The notes under the pieces are model-generated. The model was not told the DNA's origin. It searched no databases and saw nothing but the letters and a program-made list of their open reading frames with translations. This document shows, one piece after another, positions 55,694 through 64,000 of a DNA stretch of 64,000 nt. The stretch lies in assembly GCA_963556145.1 (NCBI GenBank), contig OY744469.1, forward strand, positions 6,420,767-6,484,766, read 5' to 3'. A program made the position numbers and the translations under genes. Origin of the DNA: Hygrocybe punicea. Its lineage: Eukaryota; Basidiomycota; Agaricomycetes; Agaricales; Hygrophoraceae. Position 1 is the first letter of the stretch, and every line of letters starts with the position of its first letter.

Positions 55694-58600
55694 TGACTGA
55701 TGCTAAACGACATGCTATGATCACAGAAATTATCAAGGAGATGGGCGACACCAAATTTCATCTTTATTTGGCAGAGGTACATTCAGAGCTTTCTGAAGCA
55801 ACTAAATTCTGATACCTTTCAGTCAAACATTGACATTGACACCTTGATGCTCATGGGAATTGATGTAACTGAAATCAGCGAATGGCTCAATTACAACCCA
55901 TTTTTCAAGTGGCACATTTGATGTCAACAGCAGTTGAACTCCCATGCATGCATCCCACCCATCTCACTACCACCTTCTCAGGTCCCCATGGTCAGCATTG
56001 GTTCACCTTCTGCCCAAAGCTCCCCTCCAAAAAATCCTGGGAACTGGGTTCCCATTGGATCCCTATCCCAACCCCCCAGTCCAGGTGCCTCACATACTGC
56101 TGCATTTCAATTGAATCATGAGGTCATCGAACTATCAGATTCTGATGACAGTGATACTAGTACATAGCCATTGAAGAAGCTCAAAGGCAAGATCCGACTC
56201 ACCCCCATCAATATTGATGATTCAGCTGATGAAGTCGAGTTTAACAACATCCAAGTAAAGCAGGAGCAAACATCAGAGCCTTTGAAAATCAAGGAGGAGC
56301 AAATGTCAGGCGATAATTCTGAATTGAGTGAAGACAAGGGTGATCAGTGAATGTCACATGGCAGAAGAGAGCTCATCAGATCATTGACATAATGGAGATA
56401 CCTGAAGTTTTCACTGTTTCTCACAACCCTCGACTTCCAGATGCTGATTGCCTTGATCTATCACAGCACCCTTCGAAGCCTGAACACCGGAATACACCTG
56501 TCAATGTCTTGATTTGCAGGACAATTCAAGATTCTCATAAAGGTGGTAGTGGCTCAAGAGACCCTAGCAAAGCTACGACAGTCTTTCCACTCAATAACAC
56601 AAAATGTGTTCATATCAACATGAAGTGCTCTGGTATTTTTACTTGCAGTGAGATTGATCCAAGGCTTCTCAATGGCTACAAGTGTTGCAAGCCTGACAAA
56701 AAGGACCAAGCGGATCTATTTGAGGCAGAGCGAACAGTAAATGATCAGCAGGCTAAGGCCATTGTGTCAGGGACCATATCGTGAGCAGTGGCCCTAATTA
56801 TCTTCCATCCTACCTGAATTCTGTTGCACTCATTCTACAATGATGCTCATTCAGACATGAAAGAATTCCAGTGTCCTCAAGAAGACAGTACATGTGATGG
56901 GAAGCCAGTCCTGAAGGTATGCATCAGCTTTTTATTCAGTAATCCCTCTATATATTCATGCTTCAGGAAAAAAACTTTGATGGCCAACTCCATTCCCTTG
57001 GCTGCTCAAATTGGTGCAAGGGTGACGACTCACATAGTCATCATTTCATATCCACCCCAATCGACTTGTCAGAGAAAGTCTTGATGGCTCTCTTTTAATC
57101 TGGTGGTTGCCTGAGCATTGATGATTGCATTGGAGTCATTAGATCTGGAGAATGTGCCCTGGTCCAATTGCCTGCCAGTGGTGGGAAGGGCTGCCAAGTT
57201 TGCCGTGGGTAGCCTTTGTCAATTCACTTATTACTTTGCATGCTGATGCTCAATCTAAATTTGTTTAGCATACTCTCATGTCAATGAGGTGGGAGATGTT
57301 GTAGTGGGCAAGTTGATTGCTTGCCCTTGTGATTCACAAATGGAAATCTACTTTCCACTTGTACCAGACAAGCATGAACCCACTCCCAAGGAGCACCACG
57401 CCATCATTATCTGCACTATCCCTCACAATCATCCCATTTCACCTCGACATAAGATATCTCAGGCTGCAAGGGATGCATATGGAACAGCCATGAAGGCTTA
57501 TGGTATTGGAGTAACTACAAAGAAAGTTTATACAGGTGAGATTTACTCTCAATATCAGAAATTTGATGCAAATTTTAACAAATCTGCTCTATTAGCTACC
57601 TTGACAAAGACTTTGTTCAATGGATCTCTGGCCACATTTGATCCTGCTCTCACTAATGATTGATACAGGCAAGACATTGTTGTGAAGATGAAGAAGGAGG
57701 CTCCACCTTTTGGAAATCAACTCACAGGTGTGCTAGCTGCTTGCTTTTCATACTACTTGCACATCTAACTATTACACTAGGGGTCTATAATCAGTGAGAA
57801 TCTGATTTAGCCAACCTACCACATGAAGAACAATACATTTGGAAAATTGAGTCTGAGGACGACATCGATCTCATTATCACCATGCTGCCAAATATCGTAA
57901 AATGGGTTCACCAGGCTCTCTACACTGTTCACAATAATACCTACAAGTGGACACATGGCAAGGTGTAGAAAGAATGGGAGGTTGTAATGGATACCTGGCT
58001 CAATAAGCGTACATATTTCATATTTGTGCATGTAACTATATCTCATGAAATAACTGTAGGACTTAACATTGCTTGCATCTATTGTACTCATGAGACACGC
58101 GATGCTTTTCGACACATGTGGGCCAGACTTTGGGACACCATTGAAAAGGTAACTGGAAAGCCCATTCAATTTAAATTCATGCATGGCACAGGACTACATG
58201 CCATCTTAGTCGATGGATGCAAACCCCAGATAGTTGCTTGTGGAGATGATCTGCTACAATGAAATCCCAAAGATAGTGGGATCAATGAGACTGAACCTGA
58301 GGACATCTTGCAATATATTGTGAAAACTTATTCGATTCATTTTGATCGGTGAGCAAATACAGCCAATCTTTCAAGTTGATGACTTAAATCTGAACAACTC
58401 AATGCAACATGGTGCACGTAGATACATCAACACTTTAGCTTGCAAAGACAATGAATTAACCCAACAGGAACTGGATTACTTCCGTGGCCTTTGGTTTCAC
58501 CCCCTAGATGAACTCAAGCAATTCAAAGAATGGTGTTGAACCTCTCACCACAAGAAGATTCGTGACTGGTACCTTGACAAGGTACCTCATCCATGGTTCT

Positions 58601-59670
58601 TTCCATCTCTCAATAAGTTTGCATCAAAAATATCACTGGAAGATTGGGCACTTACCCCTTCAGATATCAATATCAATGAGAGTGCTCATGCTCACACTAA
58701 TCTTCACACTGGTGTCAACCTTCCACTTCTCAAGGCCATCAAACTGTGTGTTACTTGATTATATATACCCAATCATTACAACTAGTGCTTACAACTATGA
58801 TCAATCTGTCAAGCAGCAAATTCAAGTTCAAGAGTCAAATCAGGTCCTTGCTAACCCTCACAACACTATCGCTCACTGGGACCACAAAGATCATTGGCAA
58901 AGACACACCAACTACCAGAATGCTCAGGAGCAAAAGACTGCAATTGAAGGAGTCGAAAGAAAGGCTGAGGAACTGCTTCTGATGAATCAACATGCAAAAG
59001 AGCTTAGGCAGGAGATATGTCAGCTCAAATCCACCTCTGGAATTTGTAGAATTCATGATACAACAAAGGCAAGGCAAGGCAAGGCCATCTCCACAATGGA
59101 GTTAGCTGAATTGCTGTCCGACAACGAGATTGACACTACAAACTTGTTTGCCAGTGGATCTGAAAGTGCCACTCAGGTTGACATATCTGATGACACCTCC
59201 TCTTCTACACCTTTCCTTGCTATGCAACAATCCTCTCCAGGTTCAAATTCATCTCCTTGCACTTCACATGTTCTAGGCTGTCCTCAGCCTGAGATGCCCC
59301 AATCCCCTCAAACCACTGCAATCCATATCCAAACTCCCATTCCACCATCTCCTGAGGTCACAATTGACCCTCTGAACTTGGGAATTGGCTGGTTTGGCCA
59401 TGCATGGCAAGCACCAAGGCCATTCAGGGAAACTGTCTCTGATCTTGAAGATATAATAGGGGAGAGTAGTCCTGAGAAAACAAAGAAGAGACATCAGGTT
59501 AGTGGTAGAGGCGGAGGGGGTGGGACAAGGAAGCAGAGGGGGAAGACCTTGATGGTGTTTTTAAACCTACTCAGTAGTACCCAGCTCACTTCTTCACTCA
59601 TACTTTGTAGAAGCTTATATGAACATGATGTTGAAATCAAACAAGTCACATGTATTAATATAAACTAGAA
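55694..59670 (+). pseudogene. TE-associated agaricomycete protein, degraded
   Basis: It begins MTDAKRHAMITEIIKEMGD, then an acidic motif VIELSDSDDSD and an SUMO-like KQEQTSEPLKIKEEQ stretch with in-frame stops. About 57290-57660: PTPKEHHAIIICTIPHNHPI and SPRHKISQAARDAYGTAMKA. About 58080-58260: TRDAFRHMWARLWDTIEKVT and GKPIQFKFMHGTGLHAILVD. About 58440-58740: NELTQQELDYFRG, KKIRDWYLDKVPHPWFFPSL, LEDWALTPSDININESAHAH. The C-terminus is Ser/Thr-rich with a coiled coil. This order recalls a widespread repetitive basidiomycete protein family that resembles MULE-like transposase fragments; that assignment is tentative. Multiple stops and frame changes and few CpG sites indicate an old dead copy. 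Confidence 0.6.
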
Positions 59671-60870
59671 TAGAAAGGAACATAAGTGATTATCACCTCA
59701 TACTGCATGACTCCAAGGGTGGTTTCACCACCCAAACTGCCCTTTGCTGTCCTTTCAAAAGCCGCAGCATTGAGATCAAATGAACGGGGGTGCTCTTGCT
59801 GGACAGTTTGAGATATGACAAAGGGAACCAAGTTGACAGGTCTAGAAGAGACCGTAAGCATAGAGAGGGCTATACCTCACCATGTAGGTGCTGAGAGAGC
59901 TTTCCAGTGACCTCAGAATGGCCCTGGCATGTCAACATCAATTCCTGCTGTAATAAGCAAGAAATTAGTAACTTTTTCAGTAAATAAAAATATACAATGA
60001 GGCACTAAGGGCAGTGAAGCCACTCCAAGAGCCTTTTCCATTGCTCTGGAGGTGAGATTGAAAAGGCATGGATGGCCCATGTTGGAGGCTTTTGATATTG
60101 ATGACGGGGAGGCAGATTTGGCCACTTGAAGTGGAGATGCAAAGCGGAGGGGCATCCACATCTTGTAGCATACAGACCCAAAAAAGGCAAAGTGGGGCCA
60201 AGCCTTGGCATCAACAATGATGAGAAAAGGTTGTCGAAGTTGGAACTCCGATGTTCAACGGACATCTCCAAAGTCCAACGAGAGGACCATGACAGTCTGA
60301 GATTCATATCTGTGGAAAAGTGGCAGTTGAACCAATATAAGGAGAAATAAGTAGAGGACAATGGTTCATGGCTTTCATTGTCCAACCAAAATAGTAATTA
60401 TATAATGACATCTACTTCCATACTTTTCATTGTCTTTTGTAGACTTCCACAGTTCCACTTCTACACTTCATATTGTTACTCAATAATTCATACCAACAGC
60501 CACAGCCATGCTAAAGTCAATGGCCATGGCCACATTAATGCCATCACCAATGTACCTGTGAATGTAAATGTGGGTGATTGGGATGGCAAAGGACTAGGAG
60601 GTGAAGTGGGGGTTCACCCTTTCTGCTGTGAAAGGTATGTGTACATTGGTAATATCTATACATAGTTGTGAGATGCCATCACCACCAACCCCTTCAACCC
60701 CCCAGTATGCCAATGAACCAAAGAATGTGGTGGCAGCAGCAGTGCGGTGAGCCAATGATGAAGGCTCAGGGCCACTGGTGATGGGCCAGCGGGTGGCCAC
60801 AAAGGCCCCACCTCTGAAAAACCCCTTGCAGATATGCACCAACTCATCAATAGGTATTGGTGCCACATTC
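59671..60870. other. Region with no supported gene
   Basis: Mirror-like short frames on both strands (59655-59861, 60005-60385, 60594-60872) have no recognisable motif. CpG is scarce, consistent with old transposon debris. Confidence 0.4.
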
Positions 60871-61980
60871 ATGAGTAGTGAATATCACAGGTACAGGTAA
60901 ACCTGTGGGTGTTGCCACAGGTTTTACATTGGGTCTGGGTATGGGTCACACTTTAGTGACCCACTACTGTACCCATACCAATGACAGGTTACCTGTGACT
61001 AGAAGTCACATGAGTGATGCATCACATTGCTCAACCAACACCTATGCATAACAATGGGCAGAGACCAGAACAACATTGTTCTGGTCTCTGCCCCAGGTAA
61101 GTTCTTTTTTGTTCATTGTTTTTACCTTTTTATTTCCTATTCTGATAATTCCAACAGGTAAATGACATCTATGTGAATGAAAATGAGGACAAAAACAAGG
61201 ACCACAGCAACATGAATCACTACCACATGCAATGAAAATGAAACAGTTGATAACAAGGAGATGATGAGAAGTCTGACTGGGGAGTGGTGTACCCACCCCT
61301 GGTCACCAGGTGAGTTCCTTACCACTCTATTTTGTTTGCTATTGACTTCCCAGCCAAGGACTCAGACCATGGTCGACAGGCAGAGCCCATGCATCCAACA
61401 ATGCAGCCTCTACCAACCTGCCAATGCATTCAACAGAACTTCAACTGCACTGCACTTGGCCAGAGTGTGCCAAAAGACAGTCCATTGCACCTCATGGACA
61501 CATGGTGGTGCATCAATTGACAGGTGACTGGTGTCATGAGGTCAAATAGGTGGTGTGGACCAGAAAACAGGAGAGACCCATAGGTTACTCACCATGGATA
61601 TGGGTCTCAGGTAACCCTCAGCTCAGAACATGAGTACCCATGACAAAACCCATACTCGGGGTCCTGGAGGGTGGGTATGGGTTTTCAACAGGTAGGGGTA
61701 TCGGTATCCTTGAAAATACCTATGGGTTACCTGTGAAGTTCACTACCACAAGGTCAAGGGGGCAGGTAGAACACCATACCTATGGCCACAGGTCCTGGTG
61801 TGAAGGGTTGAACCTGGTGCAAGGTGTTGAACCTGGTGTGCAAGGGTTAGTGTATATAATAAGTACATGTACCCACATGGGTTTTTTCTACAGGGTATTG
61901 GTTGTGAAATCAGTACCTGTGACCCACCAGACCATACCCATGGGTACACAGGTTTCTCATGGGTACAGACTTCAGTAGAA
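60871..61980. mobile_element. Degenerate hAT-like non-autonomous element(s)
   Basis: It contains ACAGGTAACCTGTGG..GGGTATGGGT subterminal words, an intron-like segment (GCCCCAGGTAAGTTC at about 61088, ending CAACAG at 61158), and GGGTTTTTTCTACAGGG near 61878. These correspond to GGGTACGGGT repeats, GCCCCAGGTAGG and GGGTTTTTTCCATGGG in the elements at 31.9-33.7 kb. CpG sites of the younger copy are TpG or CpA here. Exact ends are not resolvable. Confidence 0.5.
61056..61093. repeat. Perfect 18-bp-arm hairpin
   Basis: GGGCAGAGACCAGAACAA, a 2-base loop, and its exact reverse complement. It lies immediately before the intron-like GTAAGT in the degenerate element. Confidence 0.9.
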
Positions 61981-62169
61981 ATTAATGAATTTTAAGTTAT
62001 TAACTACATTAATGGCCATAAGAGCAGTTTGTTGAAAGAAATGGCATGGCTTATATAGGATTGGGACTGCAAATGCCCACATAAGAGCAACAGAGCAGCA
62101 GGGGATGGTGTAGCCACCCCTGCTAGGTTACTACAAAGGGGAAGTTCTTTTTTAACTGTAACTACAAAT

Positions 62170-63720
62170 ACTCACATGCTTGGTCCACCAGACCTATGGC
62201 CCCAATGACACCCACACCCATGCCAGCACCAGTGCCAAGGCCAGCACCCACACCCACACCCACTAGTGTTGCTGTGACTACAACTAGCAGTTGACTTGAA
62301 GTTGTAGTCATAGCCGATTTTAGCCGAGTCAACCTCCGACTCGACTACAACTATCCAATTGACTCAACTTCGACTATGCCAATCTGGCAAGCCGTAGTCG
62401 AGCTGACTTAGTCGACTGTAGTCGGTACTGTAATAATTATATAATTATATTTATTTATTTATGACATCTAAATTTAAATGGCTCGAGAGCAGATTTGAAA
62501 GAGTTTGGGGGTGGCTTATATACCTTTCTTGCCGCGCACGGACCATGTGACCTTGTTTGGTCAGCTGGAACAAACACAATCACGCAACGATTACACCCAA
62601 GGTAAGTGTAATTCGGGTTTGCATTTATTCTACTAACTACTTAAACACCTCTAGGTTTTTTTCCTGCACCCTCGCGCCAAACGAACGTGAACACGGCAAC
62701 AGCAACAAGCAGATGGGATGCAGCCGAGAATGGGGACAACCCAGGCCGACCATGATAGCAAGAACAAGGACGACGGGAATGACGACGATGGGGTAAACGA
62801 AGACAAGAACGACGACGAACGCAACGACGGCGAGAATGGGAAGACGACGACAAAGCGGGAACGGCAACTACGACAACGGGAAGACAACAATGGGGGAATG
62901 GGAAAATGAGGACAACGGAGACCGGGACAAAAAGGACAATGGCAACGGGGACGACGATGGCAACAGGGACGACGATGGCAACAGGGATGACGATGGCAAC
63001 GGGGACGACGAGGACAGTGAGCACGGGAACAGGGATGACGATGGCAATGGGGACGACGAGGACAGTGAGCACGGGAACAGGGATGACGATGGCAACGAGG
63101 ACGCCCATGGAAACTCCCCAGCCCCATCCAACCTCGCGAAAACAAATGGAGCGCGTCAATTGCCATGCCCCCATTGTTCGCGAGGTACTTAGGATGGAAT
63201 GTGGTGGGTACCCACCGTCGTCTTATCCCCTCACCCTCACCCTCACTGATATATTCGTTAGCATGTTTTTGTACTGAGAACCCCGACTGAGCCGCCACTC
63301 AAGTCGACTGTAGTTGGTAGTCACGACTACCAACTATGACTATGTGAAAATGTGATGAATAGTCTAGTCGAAGTCGTGACTCTCCTAGTCGACTATTGAC
63401 TAGTCGAGTCGCGGCAACACTAGACTGTTGACAAGTGAAGACATCAAAGAGGCTTTCCAGAAGGCAATCCAGTTGTCCAGTTCCAAACAACAAAGGAAGG
63501 ATGTGATAATGGAGGTGGTTGATCTCACAAGTGCTTGGGGTTGTCATTCTTTATGTCTACTGACATGAAACAACCCCCCTGCTCCCCCCAAGAACTCAAA
63601 GTCAAAGAAGCGTAAACATGAAGCTGAAAAGTTGACAGACACACCAGCCACTAATGAGCTCAAGGACCTCAAGGAACACCTCAAATGCCATGAGCATAGC
63701 TGTGGGAAGAATGACTAGTG
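62170..63720 (+). pseudogene. Fragment of a TE-associated protein, interrupted by an insertion
   Basis: The left part (about 62190-62262) encodes a Pro/Thr-rich stretch. The right part (63423-63718) encodes LLTSEDIKEAFQKAIQLSSS, DVIMEVVDLTSAWG and, after a stop, PKNSKSKKRKHEAEKLTD and LKEHLKCHEHSCGKND. The right part resembles N-terminal regions of repetitive agaricomycete proteins. A 1.16-kb hAT-like insertion separates the two. No start or full domain is present. Confidence 0.4.
62264..63422 (+). mobile_element. Non-autonomous hAT-like element with nested GA-rich cassette
   Basis: The terminal inverted repeat is TAGTGTTGCTGTGACT and, at the right, TAGTGTTGCCGCGACT (inverted). Subterminal regions are dense in TAGTCGA/TCGACTA words. 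Inside, about 62530-63250, is a cassette with the intron-like segment (62602-62654), GACGACGGGG-type repeats, and the phrase GCCCATGG..CCATCCAACCTCGCGAAAAC also found in the element at 32716. No transposase is encoded. No matching target duplication was found. Confidence 0.75.
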
Positions 63721-63722
63721 GG

Positions 63723-64000
63723 GTGTGGGCCATTGCTTTGCATGGCAGGTTACTTGTCCCTTTTCAGCAATGAGAGCATAAGTATATACAAATCATATGG
63801 CATTATTACCCTGCTATGATAATAAATATTTGCAAAGTTATTGATATTTCTTGTATTATTACATACTGATGCTATTCAGATACCATTCTGAACCACACTA
63901 CAATGATATACATTTCATAATTGATTATATCCTGTTCCTTCCAATTTTTCATAACCCAATATCAGATCCCACATTGGCATCTTTCATATCAAGTTTGCAG
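63723..64000. other. AT-rich end of window
   Basis: No gene or repeat recognised. Confidence 0.4.

Noticed and set aside
1..64000. tRNA, rRNA or other structured RNA genes
   Set aside because: No cloverleaf-consistent A and B boxes with matching stems or rRNA signatures were noticed; a covariance-model scan would be needed to exclude them.

Overview
The window looks like part of an Agaricomycete (mushroom-forming basidiomycete) genome. Genes have many short introns of about 45-75 bp with GT..AG ends. The transposon families are typical of this group: KDZ transposases with a CxC2 cysteine cluster, fungal hAT transposases, and small LTR elements. The recognisable proteins (JmjC and TET/JBP dioxygenases, an HNH_2 protein, a microsomal P450, glutathione synthetase) resemble agaricomycete families. 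Species cannot be told from the sequence. All calls were made by eye, without alignment software, so exon borders are proposals.

Layout. 0.3-2.5 kb: a GA-rich cassette followed by a 44-bp minisatellite. 2.6-8.2 kb, minus strand: a nearly intact KDZ transposase gene and, upstream of it, a TET/JBP-type 2OG-Fe(II) dioxygenase gene. 8.2-12.2 kb: a solo LTR, a 50-bp tandem repeat, a long hairpin and gene debris. 12.26-21.47 kb, plus strand: a large JmjC-type gene split by two LTR-type insertions. Each insertion has a target-site duplication, and each leaves the host reading frame continuous across it. 21.9-24.2 kb: an uncharacterised multi-exon gene. 24.5-25.4 kb: the 44-bp minisatellite again, inverted, next to another GA-rich tract. 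The KDZ/TET/JmjC block of about 22 kb is therefore bracketed by inverted copies of one satellite.

25.4-40.5 kb is a transposon graveyard. It holds a mosaic of palindromic GGGACRTCCC repeats, relict copies of both LTR families found in the JmjC gene, a decayed hAT transposase carrying a younger nested element, and several members of a family of long foldback elements. 40.5-50.1 kb is an ordinary gene island: a P450, a broken MFS transporter, an HNH_2 protein and glutathione synthetase with one in-frame TGA. 50-64 kb returns to decayed coding fragments, another foldback element, a degraded TE-encoded protein and nested hAT-like elements.

Two themes link the regions. First, a putative DNA-base oxygenase (TET/JBP) and a putative JmjC dioxygenase sit beside a KDZ transposase. 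Second, older repeat copies have changed CpG to TpG or CpA while young copies keep CpG. This is what cytosine methylation and deamination of transposons would produce.
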